Assembly (NCBI GenBank): GCA_005880695.1
Contig: VBGR01000044.1
Span: 1-64,000, forward strand
Reading direction: 5' to 3'
Origin: Chloroflexota bacterium
GTDB taxonomy: Bacteria > Chloroflexota > Dormibacteria > Dormibacterales > Dormibacteraceae
DNA: 64,000 nucleotides
Made by a program: the position numbers and the translations under genes. A model generated the notes under the pieces. That model saw only the letters and a list, made by a program, of their open reading frames with translations. It did no database searches and was not told where the DNA came from. Each line of letters begins with the position of its first letter. Within the stretch, counting starts at the first letter, position 1. Shown here piece after piece: positions 34,843 through 42,454 of the stretch.

Positions 34843-36217
34843 CGCGGCCCACCACTGCCTGCGCGATCTCGACCAGCTCGTCGCGGACGCCGTCGAGGTC
34901 GGCACCGTCCAGCTCCCGTACGGCGGCCTCGACCAGGTCGCGCGCCTCGCCGTTGACGCGCTCCAGGGCCCCGCTCACCGCGACCAGCTCGACCACCTTC
35001 TTCAAGTCCTCGTCGGGCAGGGGGCCGGCCAGAAGTCGCCGTATCTCCGGCCCGGAGGCGCTGTCCTCGGTGGCGTAGATCAGCGGCAGCGAGAGGACTC
35101 GCTCGCGCACGTCCTGCCCGAGCGGCTTGCCCGAGCTCTCGCTGAAATCAACCACGTCGTCGGCCATCTGGAAGGCGACGCCCATCAGCTCCCCATAGCG
35201 GCGGAGCCGCTCGATCTTTTCGGCTGGAGCGCCGGCGAGCTGAGCGCCGGCCGTGCAGGCGGCGGCCATCAGGGCAGCCGTCTTGCCGCGAACCACCCGG
35301 AGGTAGGAATCCTCATCGCCCGGGTAGCCGCCGCGCAGCTCGACGTCGTCGATCTGGGAGCGGCAGATCGCTTCCAGCGCGGCCGCGATCGTGCGCGTGA
35401 CGGCAGGCTCGTCCAGCTCGGCGATGAGCCTGGTCGCCTTGGCGAAGTAGAAGTCGCCGACGGCGATGGCCCGCTCCGGTCCCTCTTCCGCGGCGACGGT
35501 CGCGGCGCCCCGGCGGCGGGGACTCTCGTCGACGTAGTCGTCGTGGACGAGCGTGGCGGTATGGATGAGCTCCACGGCGGCCGCCAGGGTGGCGGAGCGG
35601 AGTGGATCGCTCTTCGGTCCCAGCTGGGCGGTCAGGAGGACGAGAAGCGGGCGGACGCGTTTGCCGCCTGCCGCGACGAGCCTGCCCATGGGCAGGCTGA
35701 CCGGCTCCGGGTCGGCGAGCAGCTGCCGCTCCAGCTCGAGCTCGAGGAGCCGGCGAATGCCCGTCGGCGCGGCGCTGGAGAAGTCGCCCTCGAGCTGGAG
35801 GGCGACCTCGCGTGCACGAGGTCCGTCGAGCTCGACGGCGAAGACCGACTGCCAGCGTCCGAGAACCGGCCGGCCGTCCTCCACCAGGATCGTGAGCGCC
35901 GGCTGAAGCAGGACAGTGCGGCAGTGGGCGTGGCCGTTGACAGGCTCGTCCTCGCGGATCCCGGTCCGGACTGTGAAATCGTCGTGGAGGAAAGGCCCAT
36001 CGCCGGGCACGAGGCGCTTCAGCATCGCCTCCAGGTCGGCGAGCAGGAGCGGCTCGTTCTCATTCACGGCCAGCCCGAGGGTCGTGTGGAGCGACTGCAG
36101 GTGGATGCGCCCTGTCCGGAGGCCTGCCTCCGCAACCGCCTCGCGCAGCTGTGGCGTGACGTCGATGAACTCGGTGGGCCGCTTGCTGGTGAGCTGGAGC
36201 CGTTGCCCGCTGTTCAC
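34835..36217 (-). CDS. Fusion of YjbQ domain and polyprenyl diphosphate synthase
   Basis: 460 residues. Residues 1 to about 145 match the YjbQ (UPF0047, secondary thiamine-phosphate synthase) fold, with HTTLGLAVNENEPLLLADLE, NGHAHCRTVLLQPALTILV and LGRWQSVFAVELDGPR. Residues about 150-460 are a trans-polyprenyl synthase: GGKRVRP (184-190), first Asp-rich motif DDYVDE (226-231), second DDVVD (353-357). Small residues before the first motif (A221, T222) suggest a long product, suitable for a menaquinone side chain. GTG 36217 overlaps the preceding 118-aa gene (GTGA). Its 3' end overlaps the LLM-UbiA start by 8 bp. The role of the YjbQ domain here is unknown. Confidence 0.88.
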   Translation of the reverse strand: MNSGQRLQLTSKRPTEFIDVTPQLREAVAEAGLRTGRIHLQSLHTTLGLAVNENEPLLLADLEAMLKRLVPGDGPFLHDDFTVRTGIREDEPVNGHAHCRTVLLQPALTILVEDGRPVLGRWQSVFAVELDGPRAREVALQLEGDFSSAAPTGIRRLLELELERQLLADPEPVSLPMGRLVAAGGKRVRPLLVLLTAQLGPKSDPLRSATLAAAVELIHTATLVHDDYVDESPRRRGAATVAAEEGPERAIAVGDFYFAKATRLIAELDEPAVTRTIAAALEAICRSQIDDVELRGGYPGDEDSYLRVVRGKTAALMAAACTAGAQLAGAPAEKIERLRRYGELMGVAFQMADDVVDFSESSGKPLGQDVRERVLSLPLIYATEDSASGPEIRRLLAGPLPDEDLKKVVELVAVSGALERVNGEARDLVEAAVRELDGADLDGVRDELVEIAQAVVGRDA

Positions 36218-36570
36218 GCCGCCAGCGCCTCCAGCAGCCGCTCCCTCACCGGAGGCAGAGGCCGGCCGGCCGCTGCGGCCGCCGCGGCGTCCTCGATCGT
36301 TCGGGCGAAAGCGACCTGCTGGGTGAGGCCGGCGTTCTGGGCGAGCAGCCGAGAGGCGCGCGCCAGGCAGAGGTCACCGCGCAGGAGATCGGGCGGAGAG
36401 GCGGCTGCACCGCCCAGGCCCTGCAGCCGTACCGCCACCTCGACCAGCGCCGCGGCTAGGGCGGTCTCCGGGCGTCCGCCACCCGCCAGGTACGCGCCAT
36501 AGGCCTCGCCCAGGCCGGACTCCCAAAGCCCGTCCAGCGCTTCCAGCTCCGTTTCCACGATGCGGGTCAT
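36214..36570 (-). CDS. 118-residue orphan protein of the menaquinone operon
   Basis: 118 residues, all-helical in appearance, no family recognised. It begins MTRIVETELEALDGLWES and contains the segment DLLRGDLCLARASRLLAQNAG. That segment resembles, loosely, the LVGDYLFARAFxLL helix of polyprenyl synthases and of the small subunit of heterodimeric prenyl synthases. It could therefore be a helper subunit of the adjacent synthase; this is speculation from one segment. It overlaps tetR (ATGA) and the YjbQ-synthase gene (GTGA) by 4 bp each, so it is translated from the same message. Confidence 0.7.
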   Translation of the reverse strand: MTRIVETELEALDGLWESGLGEAYGAYLAGGGRPETALAAALVEVAVRLQGLGGAAASPPDLLRGDLCLARASRLLAQNAGLTQQVAFARTIEDAAAAAAAGRPLPPVRERLLEALAA

Positions 36571-37190
36571 ACCGGGACCGGCTCCACCACACTGCCGGCC
36601 AGCTCACGCCAGGCGCTCAGAGCCCGGAGGCAAGACTCCTCGTCCCGCGTGACCACGTAGTAGAGGCCGAAGCCGAGCACGGTGTTGAGGACCAGCGGCA
36701 CCAGGACCTCGCGTTCGATCTTGAGCCGGACCCGGCCGTCCTGCTCGAGCCGGTCGAGCTGTTCCTCGACGACGTCTCGGTAGCGGGCGAAGAGCTCGGG
36801 CAGGAACGCCTGGAGGCTCTCCTGCTTGGGCGCCTGGACCAACAGGTCGAAGGCCGCGAGCTGGATGTCGCCTAGCCGCCGCAGGCTGTCCCAGATGCTG
36901 ACGATGCCGTGCTCGATGACCCAGAGCGGGTCGCTGAGCTGGTTCAAGCTGCCCCGCAGCTCCTCGACCGAGCGATCGGTGAGCTCGCGCCAGGCCTCGA
37001 TCAGCAGCGCCGACTTGGTGGGGAAGTAGTACTGCAGGTTGCCGATCGCGACTCCGGCCCGCGACGCGATCGAGCGCACACTGGTACCTGCGTAGCCGTT
37101 CTCGAGCAGCGAATCGGCGGCCGCCTGGACGATCAGGTCGCGCGGTGCGCCCTTCGCTTTGCCGAGCCCCTGTCTGACCCCCTGAGTCAT
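36567..37190 (-). CDS. TetR family transcriptional regulator, first gene of the reverse operon
   Basis: 207 residues. The N-terminal HTH is typical TetR: IVQAAADSLLENGYAGTSVRSIASRAGVAIGNLQYYFPTK, with the C-terminal ligand domain all-helical. It overlaps the 118-aa gene by 4 bp and so is the promoter-proximal gene of the six-gene operon, suggesting autoregulation. The palindrome CATACGTATG (37188-37197) spans its start codon and is a candidate operator. A TTGACA (minus strand, 37227-37232) lies upstream. The ligand may be an isoprenoid or quinone-related molecule, which is inference from operon content. Confidence 0.92.
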   Translation of the reverse strand: MTQGVRQGLGKAKGAPRDLIVQAAADSLLENGYAGTSVRSIASRAGVAIGNLQYYFPTKSALLIEAWRELTDRSVEELRGSLNQLSDPLWVIEHGIVSIWDSLRRLGDIQLAAFDLLVQAPKQESLQAFLPELFARYRDVVEEQLDRLEQDGRVRLKIEREVLVPLVLNTVLGFGLYYVVTRDEESCLRALSAWRELAGSVVEPVPV

Positions 37191-37197
37191 ACGTATG
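37188..37197. promoter_or_regulatory. Palindrome over the tetR start, candidate operator; -35 at 37227-37232
   Basis: CATACGTATG is a perfect 10-bp palindrome overlapping the ATG of tetR. It lies within a longer AT-rich stretch (ATACATACGTATG) in an otherwise G+C-rich region. On the minus strand TTGACA (37227-37232) and a TAACCT- or TAATAC-like hexamer lie upstream. The divergent cyclase-family gene begins within 60 bp, so one operator could affect both. Confidence 0.5.
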
Positions 37198-37247
37198 TAT
37201 TAGGTTAGTCCTCTCGGGCAGACGGATGTCAACCGCGGCCTCCGATA

Positions 37248-37898
37248 GTGTTTCCGACGGTGGAGGTCTTCGACGTCTCGCTGCCCCTCTCCGAGCGGCT
37301 CGCGATCTGGCCGGGCGACCCCAAGCTGAGCCGGACGCTGGCCAGCTCGATTGCTCGGGGCGACATTGCCAACGTGTCGCACCTGGACCTGGGAGCCCAT
37401 ACCGGCACCCACGTGGACGCGCCCTTCCACTTCGTCGACTCGATGTCCGGCATAGACCAGCTGCCGCTGGACGCTCTGATCGGCCCTTGCCTGGTGGTCG
37501 AGGCCAACCCGCCGGGCACTGAGCTGCGTCCACAAGACCTGCCCGAGACCGAGCACCGCCGGATCCTCTTCAAGACCCGCAACTCGGCTCGCTGGGCGAG
37601 CTCGCCTTCCGAGTTCGATCGCGACTTCGTGGGCGTCGGGCTCGAACTCGCGGTCCGCCTCGTCCAGCGCCAGGTGCTGCTGGTGGGCGTCGACTACCTC
37701 TCGGTCGAGCCCTTCGATGCGCCGCGGCCCCACCCCGTCCACGTGACTCTGCTGGAGGCGCGAATTGTGGTCGTGGAAGGGCTCGACCTGAGCCGCGTCG
37801 AGCCGGGCGAGTACGAGCTTTTTTGCTTGCCTCTGAAGCTGGTCGGCAGCGACGGTGCGCCCGCCCGGACAGTCCTGGTCCGCCGCTCTACGCCGTGA
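37248..37898 (+). CDS. Cyclase family protein (arylformamidase-like)
   Basis: 216 residues. The metal-binding motif HTGTHVDAPFHF is the hallmark of the cyclase/kynurenine-formamidase family, followed by LVGVDYLSVEP and a C-terminal catalytic segment ending LFCLPLKLVGSDGAPARTVL. Members hydrolyse N-formylkynurenine or related amides and lactones; the substrate here is not predictable. GTG 37248 is the long start. GTG 37260 (MEVFDVSLPL) lies about 10 bp after a GATAGT hexamer and may be the real one. It is divergent from tetR. Confidence 0.85.
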   Translation: MFPTVEVFDVSLPLSERLAIWPGDPKLSRTLASSIARGDIANVSHLDLGAHTGTHVDAPFHFVDSMSGIDQLPLDALIGPCLVVEANPPGTELRPQDLPETEHRRILFKTRNSARWASSPSEFDRDFVGVGLELAVRLVQRQVLLVGVDYLSVEPFDAPRPHPVHVTLLEARIVVVEGLDLSRVEPGEYELFCLPLKLVGSDGAPARTVLVRRSTP

Positions 37899-37964
37899 GA
37901 TCTCGAAATTTCAGGGCGCCCTTCCTATGAGCCGTTCCACGCGCTGAGCGATAATCCAGAGGGG

Positions 37965-38597
37965 ATGCGGAGCGCCGAGGACGTTTTTCCCAATCGGATC
38001 GTCGGTGTGATCCGAAGCGGCGACAGCAGCGCCGCTTTTCGGGCCTGTCTGGCCGCCATCGAAGGCGGCGTGGGCTCGCTCGAGGTCACGACGGGTGTGC
38101 CCGAGTGGCCGGACCTGGTTCGCGGCTTGCGCGCGTCGACGGGTCGCCCGGTGGGGGCCGGGACGGTTCTGACCGTCGAGCACGTCCTCCAGGCCGCCCG
38201 AGCGGGCGCCGCCTTCGTCGTGACTCCGGTCGTGATCCCGGAAGTGGCCAGAGCGGCTCGCGAGCAGGACATCCTCTGCGTGATGGGCGCGCTGACGCCC
38301 ACCGAGATCTACCAGGCGCTGCAGGTTGCCAAGGCCGACGTGGTCAAGCTCTTCCCGATCGCGGCCGTCGGCGGCCCGGCTTACCTGAAGTACCTGGCGG
38401 GGCCGATGCCGGACATCCCGATCTGGGTCTCCGGCGGCGTCGAGATCGACCAGGTGACCGACTACCTGAAGCTGGGAGTCACCGCGATCGGGCTCACCAC
38501 CGCGCTCTTCCCGCCGGACGCCGTGGCTCGCGGCGAGTTCGACGTGATCAAGCGATTGGCTCGGGAAGCCGCTTCGGCCCTGGCCGGCGTCGCCTAG
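37965..38597 (+). CDS. eda: KDPG/KHG aldolase (2-dehydro-3-deoxy-phosphogluconate aldolase)
   Basis: 210 residues with the class I Eda fold: VVGVIRSGD, EVTTG (catalytic Glu), PVGAGTVLT, TPVVIPEV and the Schiff-base lysine in DVVKLFPIAAVGG, then WVSGGVEIDQV. Eda cleaves KDPG to pyruvate and glyceraldehyde-3-phosphate in the Entner-Doudoroff pathway, or acts on 4-hydroxy-2-oxoglutarate. No edd gene is nearby, so the 2-keto-acid substrate is not fixed by context. GATAAT lies 9 bp before ATG 37965. Its 3' end faces the pilin genes across a CCGGTCT-AG-AGACCGG palindrome (38613-38628). Confidence 0.92.
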   Translation: MRSAEDVFPNRIVGVIRSGDSSAAFRACLAAIEGGVGSLEVTTGVPEWPDLVRGLRASTGRPVGAGTVLTVEHVLQAARAGAAFVVTPVVIPEVARAAREQDILCVMGALTPTEIYQALQVAKADVVKLFPIAAVGGPAYLKYLAGPMPDIPIWVSGGVEIDQVTDYLKLGVTAIGLTTALFPPDAVARGEFDVIKRLAREAASALAGVA

Positions 38598-38617
38598 CCG
38601 GCGACGCGCCGACCGGT

Positions 38618-38785
38618 CTAGAGACCGGCCTGGTTGTGGAGGGTGAAGGTGATGTCCGAGAACAGGTTCTTGATCTGCCCGCCGGTGCTCATCAGCATCA
38701 CGATCACGACGAGCGAGATCAGGACCAGGATGAACGCGTACTCGACCATGCCCTGTCCACGCTGGTCACGAAGCAGTCGCTTCAT
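38618..38785 (-). CDS. Flp family type IVb pilin (second of tandem pair)
   Basis: 55 residues: MKRLLRDQRGQGMVEYAFIL then a hydrophobic helix and a short C-terminal part ending LHNQAGL. The Flp prepilin motif (Gly before the cleaved site, then xxxVEY with the conserved Glu-Tyr) is intact. The mature protein would be about 46 residues, the usual Flp size. Its start overlaps the upstream pilin stop (ATGA). No tad/cpa assembly genes are in the window. Confidence 0.9.
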   Translation of the reverse strand: MKRLLRDQRGQGMVEYAFILVLISLVVIVMLMSTGGQIKNLFSDITFTLHNQAGL

Positions 38786-38934
38786 GAGAACGCTCCGATG
38801 ACATTGACGAACATGCTTCGAATCTGGCCGCCCATTGTAGTCAGGACGACGATCATCAACACGGCCACGATCACCAGGATGAGCAGGTATTCAACCAGCC
38901 CCTGGCCAGACTGAAACGAGGCCCGCGCGCCCAT
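38782..38934 (-). CDS. Flp family type IVb pilin (first of tandem pair)
   Basis: 50 residues: a short basic leader MGARASFQSG, then QGLVEYLLIL with the Glu-Tyr pair of Flp prepilins, a hydrophobic helix, and the C-terminal MGGQIRSMFVNVIGAFS. It closely resembles the next gene in the GGQI segment, so the pair probably arose by duplication. It lies 20 bp after the hcrB stop; a TAAGGT hexamer (9 bp before the ATG) could give it a separate promoter. Confidence 0.9.
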   Translation of the reverse strand: MGARASFQSGQGLVEYLLILVIVAVLMIVVLTTMGGQIRSMFVNVIGAFS

Positions 38935-38954
38935 GTCGGTGAAACCTTAACCGC

Positions 38955-39935
38955 TCAGGTCGTGCTTGGGGTCGCCGCCTGGCGAATCGCGCGCTCGACT
39001 ATCACCCGCACCATCTTCTTGCGCCAGAAGTGCGTGAGGTCGGCGTTGTCGAGCGGCCGGGCAGGCTTGGCTGCCAGTTCGGCAGCCGCGGAGATGGTCT
39101 CGTCGGTGAGGCGCTTGCCCGCCAAGAAGGCGCCTGCTTCGGGAACCTCGAGCGGGTGGGACGCCACGGCGGCGAGGGCGATCCGGCATCCCGTGACGAT
39201 CGGGCCGTCGAGCGTCAGTGCCACCGCGGCGCCGGCCAACGGGAAGTCGATCGAGCCGCGCCGGCGGAGCTTGACGTAGGCGGTCAGGAGCCCCTCGGGC
39301 GCCGGCAGCCGGATGGCGGTGACGACCTCGTGGGGCTGCTTGGCCAGGTACTCGATGCCGTCGTCCCGGTAGAGCTCGGCGACCGGGAGCTCCCGCTCCC
39401 CGTCGGGACCGACCAGGACGACGCTGGCGCCGAGCACCATCGCGGCGGGCGCGGTGTCGGAGGAGGAGACCGCCCAGCAGCGCGGGCTGGAGGGCGCGAC
39501 GAGGCAGATGTCGCCGTCCTTCTTCAGGCAGAAGCCGATCGACTTCCGCCACTCGTAGGTCATGTTGTAGTAGTTGCAGCGGGTGTCGACGCAGAGGTTG
39601 CCGCCCACGGTGCCCGCGTTGCGCAGGGGAGGCGACGAGACCAGGCCGGCCGCCTCCGCAAACCCAGGCAGGGCGGCCCGGAGGCCTGGGTCGGCCGCAG
39701 CCTCCGCGAGCGTGACCGTGGCGCCGATCTCGAAGTGGCCGTCGACGCGCCGGACGCCCTTGAGCGGCGGCACCTGGACCAGCGTGTCCGGCTCGAACTG
39801 GCGGCGCTTCAAGTTCGGGAAGAGGTCGGTGCCTCCCGCGACGAACATGGCGCGGCTGCCCAGCTTGCTCAGGCTGGCGGCGGCTTCGCCGGCCGTGGCC
39901 GGCCGGAGGTAGCGGAGGCGGGGCAGGCGCAGCAC
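38955..39935 (-). CDS. hcrB: FAD subunit of a molybdenum hydroxylase with extra [4Fe-4S] cluster (4-hydroxybenzoyl-CoA reductase beta-like)
   Basis: 326 residues. FAD motifs are FVAGGTDLFPNLK (31-43) and NAGTVGGNL. In the insertion after it four cysteines occur at 120, 136, 144 and 153, spaced CX15CX7CX8C. This is the spacing I recall for the additional [4Fe-4S] cluster of HcrB from Thauera aromatica, a feature absent from ordinary xanthine dehydrogenase or CO dehydrogenase FAD subunits. The surrounding text (DTRCNYYN...C...GDIC...RCWAV..DTAPAAMVLG) also matches in type. GTG 39935 is 5 bp after the alpha-subunit stop. It would pass electrons from ferredoxin to the molybdenum centre. Confidence 0.85.
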   Translation of the reverse strand: MLRLPRLRYLRPATAGEAAASLSKLGSRAMFVAGGTDLFPNLKRRQFEPDTLVQVPPLKGVRRVDGHFEIGATVTLAEAAADPGLRAALPGFAEAAGLVSSPPLRNAGTVGGNLCVDTRCNYYNMTYEWRKSIGFCLKKDGDICLVAPSSPRCWAVSSSDTAPAAMVLGASVVLVGPDGERELPVAELYRDDGIEYLAKQPHEVVTAIRLPAPEGLLTAYVKLRRRGSIDFPLAGAAVALTLDGPIVTGCRIALAAVASHPLEVPEAGAFLAGKRLTDETISAAAELAAKPARPLDNADLTHFWRKKMVRVIVERAIRQAATPSTT

Positions 39936-39940
39936 CGCGG

Positions 39941-42454
39941 TCAGCGCACCCGCGGGGCGCGGGGGGGACCCGGGGGGGAAGGGCTTCGCCCGGCCCCGGC
40001 GGAGGGGGGACCTCCCCCCTTCATGGGGAATGCTAATTCGAGCTCATCGCCGACCCGCAGGTCCGCGGGATCCGGCGGCTCGACCAGGATCGGCTCTGGG
40101 TAAGGCACGGATGGAAAGCCGCGTGGCCCGAACCGCGGCGGCTCGCCCTTGGCTTTCGCTTCCAGCGCCCGCAGCACCTTCTCGGGTGTGACCGGGATCT
40201 CGTCGATCCAGACGCCGAGCGCATCCTGCAGGGCCAGGTTCACGGCCGGGATCACCGGCAGCAGCGGGCCCTGCCCGGCTTCCTTGGCCCCGTAGGGACC
40301 CTCCGGGTCGTCGGTCTCGACGAGGAAGGTGTGCATCTCCGGCGTCTCCAGGAAGGTGGGCGACTTGTACTCCAGCATGGAAGGCCACTTGTGGAGGCCC
40401 TGGCGATAGACCTGTTCCTCCATGAGCGCCTCGCCGAGGGCCATGTAGACCGAGCCCTCGACCTGGCCTTCGACCAGGAGCGGGTTGATCGCCCGGCCGA
40501 TGTCGTGCGCGATCCAGACTCGCTCCACGGTCACGATCCCGGTTCGAGCGTCCGCGGCCACCTGGACCACACACGCGCTGTAGCTGTAAGCGGGGCTAGG
40601 TCCGACCCCGGAACCCTTGAAGGGACCGCCGATCCGGGGCGGCTTGTAGCTGCCGGCGCTGGCGAGCGCGCCGAATTTCTCCTCTGCCAGCACGCTTGCG
40701 TCCTCGAAACTGAACTCGCCGACCCGTCCGTCGGCGACGTCGATCTCCTCGAGATCGGTGACGCCCATCCTCTCCGCCACCGCCGCGACCAGTAGGGCCC
40801 GCATCTTGCGGGCGGCCTCGACCGCCGCGTTGCCTGCCATGAAAGTGACGCGCGAGGAGTAGGACCCGAGGTCGATCGGTGTTGTATCCGTGTCGGCGGT
40901 GACGAGGTGGATGTCCCGCGCCTCGAGCCCCAGCTCCTCGGCCGCGATCTGGGCGAGCACTGAGTCGGAGCCCTGGCCGATGTCCATCGCCCCGCAGAAC
41001 AGGGTGACGCCGGTCCGGTCGACCTTCAGCTGGACCTCCGAGTGGGGCATGTCGTTCCAGTAGATGGCCGTGCCGGCACCGCTCATGTAAGTCGAGATCG
41101 CGAATCCCATCCCCCGACCTGGCTGGCGTTTCCGGTTCGCGTACCCCGAGGCGGTGAGCACCTTCTCGGTGCATTCCTCCAGGCCGCAGGAGGTGATGCG
41201 CAGCCAGTTGACCGCGCGGCTGAACGGCTTGACGAAGTTGCGCCGCTTCAGCTCGACCGGCTCGAGGCCGATCTCGCGCGCGATCTTCTCCAGGTGCATC
41301 TCCACGGCAAACCGCGGCTGCGGCGTGCCGTGGCCGCGCTTGGGCCCGCAGGGCGCCTTATTCGTGAAGACGCGGGCGCCTTCGAACTTGTAAGCGGGGA
41401 TGTCGTAGGTGACCGTCTGCAGCGTCCCCGTGTAGAAGATCGAGGCGGCGCCATAAGACCCATAGGCCCCACCGTCGAGCGCGCTCCGGAAGTGCATCGC
41501 CGTGACGCGCCCGTCGCGCGTCACGCCGGTCTTCACCCACATCAGCACGGGGTGGCGGCCGCGGTGAGCGTAGAAGACCTCTTCGCGCGTCAGAGTGCAT
41601 TTCACCGGGCGGCCGGTGAGCATCGCCAGCTTGGCGACGACGATCTCGTGCGCGAAGGGATCGGTCTTGCCGCCGAAGCCACCGCCGTGAGCAGCGCCGA
41701 TCACGCGGATCCTGCTCATCGGGAGCTCGAGGACCTTGCTCAGCGCTCGGTGCACGTAGTGGACGACCTGCGTCGACGACCAGAGCGTGACGCGGCCGCC
41801 GGCGTAGGTGGCGACTGCCGAGTGCTGCTCCATGGGCAGGTGGGTCGAGCCCTGGAAGAAGAACACGTCCTCGCGGACGTGGTCGGCGCGAGCGAAGCCG
41901 GCGGCCACGTCCCCGAACTCGTAGGAGACCATCCGGTGGATGTTGTCGGAGCGCTTCGGGTAAGACTGGATGGGCTCGTCAGCGGCCTCCTTCAGGGCCG
42001 CTTCGATGGACATGACCGGCTTCAGCTCCTGGTACTCGACCTTGATCGCGTCGCAGGCCGCCGCGGCGGTCTCCTCGTCGATGGCGGCGACCGCGGCGAG
42101 CGGGTCGCCGACGTAGCGGACCTTCTCGCCCTCCAGCGCGGCCTCGTCCTGGGTCACCGGGAGGATGCCGAAGCGGATCGGCAGGTCCTGGCCGGTGATG
42201 ACCGCCTTCACGCCCGGGATCCGGCGTGCGGCGGAGGTGTCGACACTGAGGATGCGGGCGTGGGGGAGCTGGGCGCGGAGAATCTTGCAGTGCAGCATTC
42301 GAGGCAAGTCGATGTCGTCCGCGTAGACGGCCTGGCCGGTGACCTTGCCCGCGCCATCCACCTTCGGGACCGGCTTCCCAACCACGCGCAGTTCGCGGCC
42401 ATTGCGGGGTCCCCTTACCTGGGGGGCTTCGCCCCCCCGATGCGCCGGCGTCAA
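39941..42454 (-). CDS. hcrA: Molybdopterin-binding large subunit of xanthine-dehydrogenase family (HcrA-like)
   Basis: 837 residues. Molybdenum cofactor domains are complete: GGGFGGKTD, the HRGRHP segment, RGHGTPQPRFA, GQGSDSVLAQIAAEEL, and GAKEAGQGPLLPV with the presumed catalytic Glu. The HcrA-like PCG..RGHGT region and gene order (small, large, FAD subunit) support 4-hydroxybenzoyl-CoA reductase or a related acyl-CoA dehydroxylase/hydroxylase rather than CO dehydrogenase. The substrate is inferred. The start is uncertain: TTG 42454 lies in a G/C repeat, while GTG 42385 (VVGKPVPKVDG) gives the normal family start. The last 28 residues are a repeat-derived Pro/Gly/Arg tail. Confidence 0.83.
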   Translation of the reverse strand: MTPAHRGGEAPQVRGPRNGRELRVVGKPVPKVDGAGKVTGQAVYADDIDLPRMLHCKILRAQLPHARILSVDTSAARRIPGVKAVITGQDLPIRFGILPVTQDEAALEGEKVRYVGDPLAAVAAIDEETAAAACDAIKVEYQELKPVMSIEAALKEAADEPIQSYPKRSDNIHRMVSYEFGDVAAGFARADHVREDVFFFQGSTHLPMEQHSAVATYAGGRVTLWSSTQVVHYVHRALSKVLELPMSRIRVIGAAHGGGFGGKTDPFAHEIVVAKLAMLTGRPVKCTLTREEVFYAHRGRHPVLMWVKTGVTRDGRVTAMHFRSALDGGAYGSYGAASIFYTGTLQTVTYDIPAYKFEGARVFTNKAPCGPKRGHGTPQPRFAVEMHLEKIAREIGLEPVELKRRNFVKPFSRAVNWLRITSCGLEECTEKVLTASGYANRKRQPGRGMGFAISTYMSGAGTAIYWNDMPHSEVQLKVDRTGVTLFCGAMDIGQGSDSVLAQIAAEELGLEARDIHLVTADTDTTPIDLGSYSSRVTFMAGNAAVEAARKMRALLVAAVAERMGVTDLEEIDVADGRVGEFSFEDASVLAEEKFGALASAGSYKPPRIGGPFKGSGVGPSPAYSYSACVVQVAADARTGIVTVERVWIAHDIGRAINPLLVEGQVEGSVYMALGEALMEEQVYRQGLHKWPSMLEYKSPTFLETPEMHTFLVETDDPEGPYGAKEAGQGPLLPVIPAVNLALQDALGVWIDEIPVTPEKVLRALEAKAKGEPPRFGPRGFPSVPYPEPILVEPPDPADLRVGDELELAFPMKGGGPPSAGAGRSPSPPGPPRAPRVR
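39955..40022. repeat. G/C palindromic repeat at the 3' end of the large-subunit gene
   Basis: The stretch is nearly pure G runs and C runs. It includes GGGCTTCGCCC and the palindrome AGGGGGGACCTCCCCCCT (40003-40020). It encodes the odd C-terminal tail of the large subunit. A related element containing GGGCTTCGCCC lies at the other end of the same gene. Confidence 0.6.
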
